64,000 bases of DNA from Epibacterium sp. Ofav1-8 (GTDB lineage: Bacteria; Pseudomonadota; Alphaproteobacteria; Rhodobacterales; Rhodobacteraceae), in the NCBI RefSeq assembly GCF_022348185.1, contig NZ_JAKRFD010000011.1, forward strand, positions 107,336 to 171,335, read 5' to 3'. Below, piece by piece: positions 1 through 8,454 of this stretch; position 1 is the first letter of the stretch; each line of letters opens with the position of its first letter. Both the position numbers and the translations under genes were made by a program. The notes beneath the pieces were generated by a model. That model saw nothing but the letters and a program-made list of their open reading frames with translations, was not told where the DNA came from and searched no databases.

Positions 1-221
1 CAGGCCCGCCGCTGGTTGTAGTTCTTCTCTGTCATGGCCCAGTCCACGGCTCGTCGCCTTGCACCGGGCTTCAGAAGTTTTTTCCCAGCATTTCCTTGAG
101 CGTGGCCACATCGAGCATCTGCTCTGCAAGCATCTTCTTGAGCTTTGCATTCTCGGCCTCAAGAGCCTTCAGCCGCTTGGCCTCCGACACTTCCATGCCG
201 CCATACTTCGAACGCCATTTA
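1..221 (-). pseudogene. IS3-family transposase fragment (end of orfA, start of orfB)
   Basis: Read on the minus strand, this encodes the second half of an IS3-type OrfA: KYGGMEVSEAKRLKALE followed by a leucine-rich coiled coil (AENAKLKKMLAEQML) and the end LKEMLGKNF, with its stop at 71-73. The -1 frame then opens OrfB (KPGARRRAVDWAMTEKNYNQRR), which runs off the left edge. This is the usual orfA/orfB arrangement of IS3 elements, where frameshifting makes the full transposase. The N-terminal half of the same OrfA lies at 1541-1658, on the far side of an IS110-type element, so the gene was split by that insertion. Confidence 0.85.
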
Positions 222-287
222 ATGGGATGGATGTCTCTCCCTCCAACCGTAATGCTGTGAGGGTATCGCAGCAAACTGGAGGAAGAG

Positions 288-1304
288 ATGACGATAGTAT
301 TTATGGGGATCGATTTGGCTAAGAACGTGTTCCAGCTTCACGGCGTTGATGCGGGCGGCAATGCCGTCCTCAAGAAACGGGTGCGGCGAGAAGGGCTCCT
401 TGCAGAGTTGGCAGCGGTTCCCGCCTGTTGGATCGGCATCGAAGCCTGCACCGGCGCGTTCTGGTGGCAACGCTAGTTCGAGGCCCTAGGCCACGCGGTC
501 AAAGTGATCGCACCGCAGTATGTCAAACCTTTCCTCAAGCACCAGAAGAACGACCGCAACGATGCTGAGGCGATTTGCACAGCACTGATGCAACCGAACA
601 TGAAGTTCGTTCCGTCCAAGAATGAAGAGCAACAAGACATTCAGGCTCTGCACCGCGCACGCCGGCGCCTGGTGAACCACCGCACTGCGTTGGTCTGTCA
701 GATGCGCGGTCTCCTACTCGACAGGGGCGTCACAATCCCGCTGACTTTGGGACGCGCACGGCAGCGCATCCCAGAGCAGCTGGAGGATCGATCAAACGGA
801 CTTAGTGCAATGACCCGCGAGATCATCGCCGATCTGTTCGAGTTCATGCTTCAACTCGATGCGCGGATCAAAGCCTTCGATAAGCGCATTGATCAGGTAT
901 TCCGGGCCAACCCCGAGTGCCAGCGGATCGCCCGGATTTGCGGGGTTGGTTCCAAAACAGCCACGGCCGTCGTAGCGGCAGTCGGTGACGGCAAAGAGTT
1001 TAAGAATGGGCGGAATATGGCGGCTTGGATGGGTCTGGTGCCCCGGCAGCATTCCAGTGGCGACAAACGGCTATTGATGGGCATCAGCAAACGCGGGGAC
1101 AAGCATCTCCGAACGTTACTGATCCATGGTGCCCGCTCTGTTGTCCGCGTGTCGCAAGGCCGAACCGACGCCTTCAGCAGATGGGTCAACTCGATCCGCG
1201 AAAGGCGAGGCATGAACCGGGCCATTGTCGCGGTCGCCAACAAGAATGCGCGTATCATTTGGGCCATGCTGCGCAGAAACGAAGAGTTCCGCGCTCACAC
1301 CTGA
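288..1304 (+). pseudogene. IS110-family transposase interrupted by an amber codon
   Basis: The frame encodes a complete DEDD/serine-type IS110 recombinase. The RuvC-like N-terminus has the acidic residues in GIDLAKN, GIEACTG and DRNDAEAI. The C-terminal Transposase_20 domain has ICGVGSKTATAVVAA and AAWMGLVPRQHSSGDKR, with the conserved serine. A TAG at 474-476 interrupts the reading frame just after GIEACTGAFWWQR; the frame then continues without a shift (FEALGHAVKVIAPQYVKPF). Full length would be about 338 residues, normal for the family. The start at 288 follows GGAGGAAGAG. The protein is probably inactive unless the amber codon is suppressed. Confidence 0.88.
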
Positions 1305-1522
1305 GCAAAGAAGAGGATTGCAAGACGACCAAGGAAATAAACCGACCGGCAAACTCCGGTGAGTGAGGAACCTGGCTTTTATAATGGCCCACTGAGGCCG
1401 ACCATTTGTTGAGGCTCACCACGCGGAATTCCCATTTGGGCGCGCCATCCAACCGGCGACGCCGGATAGATGTTTGCAACTAGGGAAACGCCATCAGACC
1501 AGGACCGAGGAAACCTTGCAAC
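1305..1522 (+). ncRNA. Candidate IS1111-type guide RNA region (3' non-coding part of the IS110 element)
   Basis: No protein is supported between the transposase stop at 1304 and the right subterminal repeat at 1523. In IS1111-group elements the downstream non-coding segment is transcribed into a structured RNA that pairs with donor and target DNA. This 218-nt stretch is in the right place and has short self-complementary parts such as CCGGCGACGCCGG. I could not fold it or match its loops to the target, so this is a positional inference only. Confidence 0.35.
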
Positions 1523-1540
1523 GGGAGAGACATCCATAGA

Positions 1541-1714
1541 TGTAAAACGTGCCATCACTGATGCCATGCTTCCGGCAGAGCTCCTTGGCGCCGATCCCGG
1601 CTTGGTGCTCTTTCAGGATGCCAATGATCTGCTCTTCGCTGAATCGGCTTTTCCGCATTGTCTGTCTCCTCATGTGGAGAACAGGCTAACTTCAAAACGC
1701 GGACATTTCAGGGG
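1541..1714 (-). pseudogene. IS3-family orfA N-terminal fragment with the element's end
   Basis: The minus-strand start at 1658 follows GGAGACAGAC and opens MRKSRFSEEQIIGILKEHQ, then AGIGAKELCRKHGISDGTFY. This is the helix-turn-helix half of an IS3 OrfA. It stops making sense at about 1541, where the IS110 element begins, and resumes at 221. Upstream, TGAAATGTCCGCG at about 1698-1710 looks like the terminal inverted repeat of this IS3 element, putting its end at about 1714. Immediately beyond, an IS5 transposase frame begins in mid-gene. Confidence 0.85.
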
Positions 1715-2205
1715 AGCACGTCACCATGCTTGCGCGTGTGCCACTCGCCTTCGCCTTCCACCTTGATGCCGGTGCTGTCCACGAGCAGATGCAGCGGCCC
1801 CTTGGAGCCGCGGATACGGGATCGTCACGTTCAAGGTCTTCTGACGACGTGACAGAGTGCTAAAGTCCGGCACAGACCAGCCGAGCCCGGACAGTTCGAG
1901 AAGGCTCGCCACGAAACCGGTCGCTTGGCGGGGCGGTAGCCCGAGGAATGTCTTGAGGGTGAGGCAGGCCTGGATCGGAGCGCCGCTATAGGCCTGCTGA
2001 CGGCCGCGACGCCTCGAGGGAATGGCATTCCCAATGCATCGAGGGATCGAAGCAAACGGTCAGTGATTCGCGCTGCCTCAGCGCCTCATTGTAGCTTTGC
2101 CAGTTGGTGGTCTTGCAGGTCGTCTTCGGAGGGCTGCTCATACCTTCCGGCTACTACACTGGATTCACGAGGTGAAACCCTCATCCCTTTGCGCAACAAG
2201 GCCGC
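1715..2205 (-). pseudogene. IS5-family transposase remnant, cut by the IS3 element
   Basis: A minus-strand start at 2141 opens MSSPPKTTCKTTNWQSYNE, which matches the beginning of the intact IS5 transposase at 15218-16150 (SPTRYKTRNWPSYNTALKQRGSL). A frameshift around 2010-2040 breaks the frame. It resumes as GLGWSVPDFSTLSRRQKTL and ends at GEWHTRKHGDV near 1715, where the IS3 element is inserted. TTTGCGCAACAAGGCC at 2190-2205 resembles the terminal repeat of the intact element (TTTGTGCAACAAAGCC), giving the old right end. The rest must lie left of the window. Confidence 0.8.
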
Positions 2206-2259
2206 TGCGAAACCTCCGTGGGAGGAGCGCAGGATACATACGACAATATACTATCGAAA

Positions 2260-2292
2260 CACCAAGTATAAAAACGCATAATGAAGTTTATG
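2260..2292. repeat. 28-bp perfect direct repeat, copy 1
   Basis: The segment begins CACCAAGTATAAAAAC and ends CATAATGAAGT. It is identical over 28 bp to 16214-16241, and after one mismatch TATG also matches. This copy lies 54 bp outside the old IS5 end and downstream of the Gfo/Idh gene, which stops at 2372. The second copy directly abuts the intact IS5 element. Together they bracket about 14 kb. Confidence 0.9.
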
Positions 2293-2371
2293 TTAATTTA
2301 TAAAGCACAAACCTGGCCAAAATACCGATGCTCAACCAAGGCAACGCTGGCCGTATTTTTGGTCCTTTGCC

Positions 2372-3328
2372 TTACTGGCCGCGGACCCACCTCTCCAAGA
2401 GCGCGGCCGAGGTTGCGCTCAGTGCCAGAGGGTAAACATCGCTTTCGGTCAGGCCCGCAGCCACACATTCCTGCAAGTGTTTGGCCTCATGTGCGTAGCC
2501 GTTGCCGATGTACGGCAAATGAAACTCTTCCGTCTCGCCGGATCGCAACAGCAGCAGGCGGCTCGGGTGGTGGAATTCCTCCGGGATCGTAAGGCTGCCC
2601 GAATCCCCCGTGACATGGACGGATACCGGCATCTCGGCGTGAAAGCCGAAGGACAGTTGCGAGACGACATCGGTGTTATGCCGCATCGCCACTACAACCA
2701 TCTCGTCCACGCCTGTTTTTCCTGTCACCACTTCCGCACTGCTATGCGCCACAGGTCCGGCGAGAAGCTGCGCCACCGTCACCGGGTAAATGCCGAGATC
2801 CAGCGTCGCGCCGCCTCCGAGAGCGGGATCGAAAAGGTTCGGGGACCGCTCTGGGTCGCGCTGGCTGACAAATTGCGCGGTCAGATGGCGCGGGGTGCCG
2901 ATGGCCCCTTCCGCGATCAGGCTGCGGGCCCTCTGCAGCGCTGGGAAAAACGCGGTCCACATCGCCTCCATCAGGAACAGCCCTGCGGCGCGAGCGGCTT
3001 TGATGCAAATCGCAGTATCTGCGGCGGATGTGGTCAGCGGCTTTTCGCATAGCACATGTTTTCCCGCCGCCAGAGCCTCGAGGATATTCTGCTTATGGGC
3101 CGCGTTCGGCGTGCCGATGTACACTATATCAACATCAGGGTCAGCAAGCAGCGCCGCATGCGACGAATAAGCGCGCGGCACCTCCCAGCGAGCCGCAAAC
3201 GCCGCAGCAGTTTCCTGCTGCCGCGAAGCGACCGCAAGCAGCTTGGCGTCTGGCAGGTGCTGCAGCGCAGAGGCCATCGCATTAGCGATATTGCCGGTGG
3301 ACAGGATGCCCCATCGGAACGTCGTCAT
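2372..3328 (-). CDS. Gfo/Idh/MocA-family oxidoreductase (dihydrodiol/sugar dehydrogenase-like)
   Basis: A cytoplasmic NAD(P)-dependent oxidoreductase of 318 residues, full length for the family. The Rossmann start is WGILSTGNIANAMASAL; the catalytic EKP motif is at residues 95-97 (CEKPLTT). GGGATLDLGIYPV in the second domain is the version seen in dihydrodiol and xylose dehydrogenase-like members, with Tyr where many Gfo proteins have His. It is the last gene of the sugar operon and overlaps the preceding dehydrogenase gene by ATGA at 3325-3328. It probably oxidises or epimerises the imported sugar; the exact substrate cannot be read. Confidence 0.88.
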   Translation of the reverse strand: MTTFRWGILSTGNIANAMASALQHLPDAKLLAVASRQQETAAAFAARWEVPRAYSSHAALLADPDVDIVYIGTPNAAHKQNILEALAAGKHVLCEKPLTTSAADTAICIKAARAAGLFLMEAMWTAFFPALQRARSLIAEGAIGTPRHLTAQFVSQRDPERSPNLFDPALGGGATLDLGIYPVTVAQLLAGPVAHSSAEVVTGKTGVDEMVVVAMRHNTDVVSQLSFGFHAEMPVSVHVTGDSGSLTIPEEFHHPSRLLLLRSGETEEFHLPYIGNGYAHEAKHLQECVAAGLTESDVYPLALSATSAALLERWVRGQ

Positions 3329-4350
3329 GATTGAAGGTCCCTTTGCGCTGCCACCAGGCTCGCAACCTGCGCTCGGTCTGCGGCTTTCAATTGCCGCTCT
3401 GTGCGTCCGTCCAATATCGCCTGCACATCCTGCAGGAGCATATCGCCGATGAGGTGCCGACCGCCCATCACCGCAGCCGCGCGATGAGGTGAGAGGATGA
3501 CATTCGAGGCATGGCGCAGCGGGTCGTTCCGGCCCAGCGGCTCGGTCGGGAACACATCGGTTGCAATCACGATCCGCCCGGTTTCGGCAGCGTGGAGCAA
3601 GGCAGGAAAATCGACGCTCCAGGCACGGCTGATCACGATCACCAGCGCCCCTGTCTGCAGCCGCGCGATCAGATCCGCGCTCAGCAGGTTACGGGTTTCT
3701 TCCGACGGCACCGCCGCCAAGACGACGATCCGCGACCGCGCCACCAACGCGCCGAGATCGCACAGCTCCACATCCGGCCCGGCATCGGTCAGGAACGGAT
3801 CAAACGCCAGCACCTCCGGCGCAAACGGCGCCATCAACCGGGCGGTCTCGCGCGCGATCTGCCCGAAGCCGATAAACCCGACTGTGGCGCCAAAAAGCGA
3901 GAAATCCGTCTCTGGCCGGTCTTCGAGCCAATGCTCCGCGCCCCTGCGAAAGGCCTCATGCTCCCGCACAAGCCCGCGCCCGCCCGCCAACGCCATCGCC
4001 AGGGTCATCTCAGCCACTGACTGCCGGAATCCCGGCGAGGCGGAGAGCACCTCGATGCCCCGATCGAAACAGGCCTCATAGGCGAGGCCCTCGTTATTCG
4101 CTCCCGCGACCTCGATCACCGCGCGCAGGTTTTGTGCGCGCCCGACCTGATCGGCGCTCAGCTGCGGGAGGGCCGCGACATAAAAGGCCGCTTCCCCGAT
4201 CAGATCATCTACTTTCGCAGGGTCCATCGGCCAGTTCTGGCCGCCCTCGATCCGGCAGATCCGGCTGAGCGCGTCATAGGTCTGGGGGCGGAACAGCTCT
4301 TCCAGCTGGCGAAAGTGCTGATCCAAAATCAGGAGGGGTTTCTGTGTCAT
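3325..4350 (-). CDS. D-isomer-specific 2-hydroxyacid dehydrogenase family protein
   Basis: A 341-residue NAD-dependent dehydrogenase. The nucleotide-binding motif TVGFIGFGQIARETARL is in the middle. The catalytic set follows: Arg in VISRAWSVD, Glu in DVFPTEPL and His in LSPHRAAAV. The family reduces 2-keto acids or oxidises D-2-hydroxyacids such as glycerate or phosphoglycerate-like compounds. The gene overlaps its neighbours by ATGA on both sides (4347-4350 and 3325-3328), so it is translated with the sugar transporter and Gfo/Idh enzyme. A role late in catabolism of the imported carbohydrate is likely; the substrate is unknown. Confidence 0.87.
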   Translation of the reverse strand: MTQKPLLILDQHFRQLEELFRPQTYDALSRICRIEGGQNWPMDPAKVDDLIGEAAFYVAALPQLSADQVGRAQNLRAVIEVAGANNEGLAYEACFDRGIEVLSASPGFRQSVAEMTLAMALAGGRGLVREHEAFRRGAEHWLEDRPETDFSLFGATVGFIGFGQIARETARLMAPFAPEVLAFDPFLTDAGPDVELCDLGALVARSRIVVLAAVPSEETRNLLSADLIARLQTGALVIVISRAWSVDFPALLHAAETGRIVIATDVFPTEPLGRNDPLRHASNVILSPHRAAAVMGGRHLIGDMLLQDVQAILDGRTERQLKAADRAQVASLVAAQRDLQS

Positions 4351-5447
4351 GTTGCGTTCTGTACTGCCTGTAGGTCCTGTTCGCTCGCCGGCGCAAAGAG
4401 ATGTGCCTTGCCGGGGTCGAAAGCGAGCTGGATGCTCTCGCCCGGTTCAAACACCCGGTCCTCGTTCAGCGACACCAGCACGCGGTGGCCATCTGCGAGG
4501 CGGACATCGACTACGGTTTCCGTGCCAAGCCGCTCGATGAGGTTCACCGTCCCGCTCAGGATGCCGCCCTCGGCGACCGGGCGGAGATCCTGCGGCCGGA
4601 TACCGAGCGTCGCCTTCGCGCCCTTCCCCACGCCTTCGCGCCAGACTGGGGCCTCGAACTCGGCCACAACCTGCGAGGCCACCCGCGCGGTCGCGGCGTC
4701 GGTCATCGCGATATCGACGTCGAAAAAATTCATCGACGGAGCCCCGAGGAAGCCCGCGACAAACAGGTTTTCGGGCCGGTGATAAAGCTCCATCGGCGTG
4801 CCGATCTGCTGGACCAGACCGTCCTTCAGCACCACAATCTTGTCTGCGAGCGTCATCGCCTCCACCTGATCGTGCGTGACGTAGATCATCGTCGCACCCA
4901 GCGATCTATGCAGGCGGCCAATCTCCATCCGCATGTCGAGGCGCAGCGCCGCATCCAGGTTCGACAGCGGTTCGTCGAACAAAAACACCTCGGGATTGCG
5001 GGTGATGGCGCGGCCGATGGCCACCCGCTGACGCTGCCCGCCCGAGAGCTGGCTGGGACGGCGGTCCAGCAGGTGCTCCATCTGCAGGATGCGCGCCGCC
5101 TCCGCGACTTTGGCGTCCTTCTCGGCCTTGGGCACCTTGGCGATGGTCAGGCCAAAGGCGATGTTTTCCCGCACCGTCATATGCGGGAAAATCGCGTAGG
5201 ATTGAAACACCATCGCAATGCCGCGCTCCGAGGCGGGGACCTTGTTCACCACCCGGCTGCCGATCTCCAGCGTACCGCCGGAAATGGTCTCCAGCCCCGA
5301 AATCATCCGCAGCAGCGTCGATTTCCCGCAGCCGGAAGGGCCCACAAAGACGACGAATTCGCCGTCCTTGATCTCGATATCCACGCCCTTGATGACATCG
5401 ACCGAACCGTAGCTCTTGCGCAGCCCTTTGAGTTTGACGTCAGCCAC
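4347..5447 (-). CDS. Sugar ABC transporter ATP-binding protein (MalK/UgpC/MsmX type)
   Basis: The ATPase that energises the MalFG-like permeases at 6429-8382. It has 366 residues: Walker A GPSGCGKST (36-44), Q-loop VFQSYAIFPHMT, signature LSGGQRQRVAIGRA, Walker B VFLFDEPLSNLD, H-loop YVTHDQ, and a C-terminal regulatory TOBE/MalK extension beginning near LGIRPQDLRPV. The start is GTG at 5445-5447, inside the 3' end of the hydrolase gene (8-nt overlap). Its position between catabolic genes and the fused reading order show that uptake and breakdown are expressed together. Confidence 0.93.
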   Translation of the reverse strand: MADVKLKGLRKSYGSVDVIKGVDIEIKDGEFVVFVGPSGCGKSTLLRMISGLETISGGTLEIGSRVVNKVPASERGIAMVFQSYAIFPHMTVRENIAFGLTIAKVPKAEKDAKVAEAARILQMEHLLDRRPSQLSGGQRQRVAIGRAITRNPEVFLFDEPLSNLDAALRLDMRMEIGRLHRSLGATMIYVTHDQVEAMTLADKIVVLKDGLVQQIGTPMELYHRPENLFVAGFLGAPSMNFFDVDIAMTDAATARVASQVVAEFEAPVWREGVGKGAKATLGIRPQDLRPVAEGGILSGTVNLIERLGTETVVDVRLADGHRVLVSLNEDRVFEPGESIQLAFDPGKAHLFAPASEQDLQAVQNAT

Positions 5448-6429
5448 TGTATCCGTCCTCCTCTGCTCTGGGGATCAGGCGCAGCAGGCCGTCCGGCGTG
5501 ACAGCAACCGGATCGGGGTCGCTGATCTCTCCGATGAAGGCGCCACCCTCGCTGTCGAACCAGCGGAAGCCCAGCAATTTCAAGCCCGCCTCGGTCTGGG
5601 CGATCCGGGCAGCGTAGCGTTTCGGAAAAGGTGCGCAATCCAGCGCCGGGCCGGGGGCAATGCGCCAGGGGCCGCGCGCGCTTTTTCCGATCAGGTAATG
5701 GGTGCCTGTCATCGCAGGCCCCGCGACCGCTTCCGCGCTCGGTGCCCAGAACCGTCCAGAGGTGCAGAACAGGCAATACCAGCGCCCCTCCGCCTGAAAG
5801 ATCTGCGGCACTTCCAACTCGCCAAAACCGCCGGTGAAGACCGGGTCCTGCAAGGTCCAGGTATAGAGATCCGGCGAGGTGGCAAAACCGATCGCGCCCG
5901 CCTCCAGCTGCTCCCCGACACGGGCGTCGCGCGCGGTGAAATACATCAACCATCCCGCCCCCTCGGGGTCGCGGATCACATAGGGGTCGCGAAAGGCCCG
6001 GTCATGCCAGCGCCCTTCGGCATATTCCTCGTAAGGCGCCGCCAGATCGAGGATCTGGCCATCGCCCACCCGCTGCCAATTGTGCAGATCCGTGCTCACC
6101 GCATGGCCGAGCCGCTGCTTCTTTGCAGCCTCCGCCGTTGAGGTGCCGGTGTAGAACAGATGCCAGATGCCATCGTCGCCCCGCACCACCGAACCGGTCC
6201 AGGTCGTGCAATCGTCCCAGGCCGGAGCGGCAGCGGGCGCGAAACATGTCCCCAGGCTGTCCCAGTCGGTCAGATCGCGCGAGGTGGCGTGGTGGTAGCT
6301 GACATTCCAGTGCCGCTGCTCCGGGTCACCGATGGATTTCGGAGCCTGCAGGAAGTAGCCATGCCAGAGTTCCCCGTCATGAACATACCAGCTATCCCAG
6401 AGCCATTTATCATTTATTGAGAAGCCCAT
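5440..6429 (-). CDS. Glycoside hydrolase, GH32/beta-fructosidase-like five-bladed propeller
   Basis: 329 residues without a signal peptide, so it acts in the cytoplasm after uptake. The GH32/GH68-type sites are visible: an N-terminal WLWDSW (Asp12 in the nucleophile position), WTGS at 77-80 (the FSGS-like site), FRDP at 146-149 and ELEVP with Glu206 in the acid/base position. It lacks the C-terminal beta-sandwich of classical invertases. The gene starts in the TAATG overlap with the upstream permease. The family usually cleaves fructosides. The substitutions around the motifs and its use inside a binding-protein-dependent operon leave the substrate open, so fructosidase is a best guess. Confidence 0.72.
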   Translation of the reverse strand: MGFSINDKWLWDSWYVHDGELWHGYFLQAPKSIGDPEQRHWNVSYHHATSRDLTDWDSLGTCFAPAAAPAWDDCTTWTGSVVRGDDGIWHLFYTGTSTAEAAKKQRLGHAVSTDLHNWQRVGDGQILDLAAPYEEYAEGRWHDRAFRDPYVIRDPEGAGWLMYFTARDARVGEQLEAGAIGFATSPDLYTWTLQDPVFTGGFGELEVPQIFQAEGRWYCLFCTSGRFWAPSAEAVAGPAMTGTHYLIGKSARGPWRIAPGPALDCAPFPKRYAARIAQTEAGLKLLGFRWFDSEGGAFIGEISDPDPVAVTPDGLLRLIPRAEEDGYSG

Positions 6430-7310
6430 TAGCCTTTCACTCCTGTGGATGCGACTGAAGAAATAAAAACCCTCTGAAGCGACAGATAAAAGCCGAGCAC
6501 CGGAACGGTGATGATGGTCAGATAGGCCATCACCTCGCCCCAGGGCACATTCAGCTGGTCGGTAAAATACCCGAGCCCCACCATGACCGGGCGGATGGAT
6601 TCATCCTGCACCACCATCAGCGGCCAGAGGTACTGGTTGTACATAAAGAGAAATTTCAGGATCGCGGCGGTCGCGATCACCGGCCCGGAGAGCGGCATCA
6701 CGACACGGCGATAGATCGTCCACCACGACGCGCCTTCCACCCGGCTCGCCTCGATCAGCTCCTTTGGCAGGTCCTTGAAGAACTGCACGAAAAGGAAGAT
6801 CGACAGCGCATCCGCGATGAAGGGAACGATCTGCACCCGATAGGTGTTGAGCCAGCCCAGCTCGAACCCGTCACCGCCAATCCATGGCAATTGCGAGGCC
6901 ATCAGCAGGAGCGGGATGAAAATCGTCTCATAGGGGATGATCAGCGTAGCCAGCAGGATGGAAAAGACCACCGCCTTGCCGCTCCACTCGATGAACACAA
7001 AGGCAAACGCCGCCAGCGAGCACACGAAGAGGCAGAGCAGAACCGTGACGCCGGTTACCAGAACCGAGTTGAAGACAAAAACACCGATCGGCGCGCGGGC
7101 AAACGCGTCCGAATAATTCGCGAGCGACAGATCTCCGACCGGCAGGAAGGCCCGCAGGCTCTTGGTGTCGAGCAGAAGCTGCGCCGAGGGCTTCAGCGAG
7201 GACATCACCATGAAGAGCAGTGGGAATATGAAAACGACCGCCACAAGGCTGAGCGCCGCATAGCGCGACACGAGTCGGAGGCCGCGATTGTCTGTTTTGA
7301 CTGCAGGCAT
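6429..7310 (-). CDS. Sugar ABC transporter permease (MalG type)
   Basis: An inner-membrane permease of 293 residues with about six hydrophobic segments; the first is ALSLVAVVFIFPLLFMVMS. The cytoplasmic EAA loop that docks the ATPase is EASRVEGASWWTIYRRVVMPL. It pairs with the MalF-type subunit at 7312-8382 and ATPase at 4347-5447. Its stop codon overlaps the hydrolase start (TAATG), which fits tight translational coupling. Confidence 0.92.
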   Translation of the reverse strand: MPAVKTDNRGLRLVSRYAALSLVAVVFIFPLLFMVMSSLKPSAQLLLDTKSLRAFLPVGDLSLANYSDAFARAPIGVFVFNSVLVTGVTVLLCLFVCSLAAFAFVFIEWSGKAVVFSILLATLIIPYETIFIPLLLMASQLPWIGGDGFELGWLNTYRVQIVPFIADALSIFLFVQFFKDLPKELIEASRVEGASWWTIYRRVVMPLSGPVIATAAILKFLFMYNQYLWPLMVVQDESIRPVMVGLGYFTDQLNVPWGEVMAYLTIITVPVLGFYLSLQRVFISSVASTGVKG

Positions 7311-7311
7311 A

Positions 7312-8382
7312 TTACCGCTCCCTGGTCAGAAAACGCTGGATCAGCGAGATGGTCAGCACGATCACGAACAGGATCACGCTGATGGTGGAGCCGCCGGAGA
7401 TATCCTGCTTGCCATAGCCGCGCTCAACCGCCTGAAAGACCAGCACCTGGGTGCTGTCGAGCGGGCCGCCATTGGTCATCACATCGATCTGCGCAAAAAG
7501 CGCAAAAGCCTGCATGGTGATGACAATCAGGATCAGCACCGCCGTATTGCGCAGCCCGGGCCAGGTGATGAAGCGAAAGGTCTGCCATTTGGAAGCCCCT
7601 TCGATCTCTCCCGCCTCGTAGAGCGTGGGCGAGATATTCTGCAGACCGGCGAGCCAGATCACCATATGAAAGCCGACGCCCTGCCAGATCGACATGGCCA
7701 TGATCGACGGCAGCGCGGTATCGGGATTGCCCAGCCAGTCGACCCCGCGAAAGGTGCCGAAACTGAGCCAGCCAAGCACATTGTTCAGCAGCCCGTCGCC
7801 GGGCGAATAGATGAACTGCCACAGCAGCGACACAACCACGATGGAAACCACCACCGGCATGAAGTAGATGGTGCGAAACACATTGATGCCGCGCAGTTTC
7901 TGATTGATCAGCAGCGCCAGCCCCAGCGCCAGCCCGGCCTGAACCGGCGCCACCACCAGAACAAACGTCAATGTGTTCACCAGCGCTCTCATGAAGACCA
8001 CATCAGAGGCCAGCACCACAGTTCGCCGGTCGCCGGACTGCCACGAGAACCACTCCCGCTTGCCTTGCAGGTGCGGATAATCCGGGTTGTTGCGGGTGAA
8101 CTTGCGCAAACGGGGATATTCGATCTCTCCCGCCTCATCGCGGCGGATCGCACCGCGGTCGTCCCGCTCCGGCTCAAGCGTGAAGACCGCGAGGCCCAGC
8201 AGGTCGGTGTAATTCTTGAGGCCGACATATTCGGTGGCATACGGCGACGCGAGCCGCTGGTTCGTCAGCGAAAACGCAAAGGCGAGGAAAAACGGCACGA
8301 TGATAAAAACCGTCATCAGCGCCACGCCCGGAAAGGCCATCAGCCACCCGGCACGGTTCGCTCGGGTCAGTTTGGAAGACAT
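7312..8382 (-). CDS. Sugar ABC transporter permease (MalF type)
   Basis: An inner-membrane permease. The start at 8382 (MSSKLTRANRAGW) is preferred over the ATG at 8415 because it directly follows GGGGGGACC; this gives 356 residues. Membrane segments include GWLMAFPGVALMTVFIIVPF, and the EAA loop is EAGEIEGASKWQTFRFITWPG. Between the first two segments there is a periplasmic insert of about 90 residues, rich in charged amino acids (residues ~50-140). It is longer than in minimal CUT1 permeases and recalls the P2 loop of MalF. It ends two bases before the MalG-type partner. Confidence 0.9.
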   Translation of the reverse strand: MSSKLTRANRAGWLMAFPGVALMTVFIIVPFFLAFAFSLTNQRLASPYATEYVGLKNYTDLLGLAVFTLEPERDDRGAIRRDEAGEIEYPRLRKFTRNNPDYPHLQGKREWFSWQSGDRRTVVLASDVVFMRALVNTLTFVLVVAPVQAGLALGLALLINQKLRGINVFRTIYFMPVVVSIVVVSLLWQFIYSPGDGLLNNVLGWLSFGTFRGVDWLGNPDTALPSIMAMSIWQGVGFHMVIWLAGLQNISPTLYEAGEIEGASKWQTFRFITWPGLRNTAVLILIVITMQAFALFAQIDVMTNGGPLDSTQVLVFQAVERGYGKQDISGGSTISVILFVIVLTISLIQRFLTRER

Positions 8383-8454
8383 GGTCCCCCCGCAAAACTG
8401 GAGTGAGAGGAGCACGGCGATCGACCCGCCGCGCCAAAGATTTCAGCGCAGCGC

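Larger units (their letters stand above)
227..1537 (+). mobile_element. IS110/IS1111-type insertion sequence inside an IS3 orfA
   Basis: The element is framed by perfect 15-bp inverted repeats: 227-241 contains TGGATGTCTCTCCC and 1523-1537 carries its reverse complement. Outside them the two halves of one IS3 OrfA resume: minus-strand ...GISDGTFY on the right and KWRSKYGG on the left. The real ends therefore lie a few bases beyond the repeats, about 222 and 1543. Inverted repeats near but not at the ends, with a long non-coding stretch after the transposase gene (1305-1522), are features of the IS1111 branch of IS110. In that family the non-coding part is known to encode the guide (bridge/seek) RNA. 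Confidence 0.85.

Noticed and set aside
474..476. Programmed readthrough of the IS110 amber codon
   Set aside because: Nothing around the TAG resembles a recoding signal; a simple nonsense mutation explains it.
4401..5501. Plus-strand 366-codon frame opposite the sugar ATPase
   Set aside because: It is an antisense shadow of a gene with all ABC motifs; its own translation is Arg/His/Ala-rich without a domain.
7288..8406. Plus-strand 372-codon frame opposite the MalF-type permease
   Set aside because: Low-complexity His/Gln/Arg product with no recognisable fold, fully opposite a clear permease gene.
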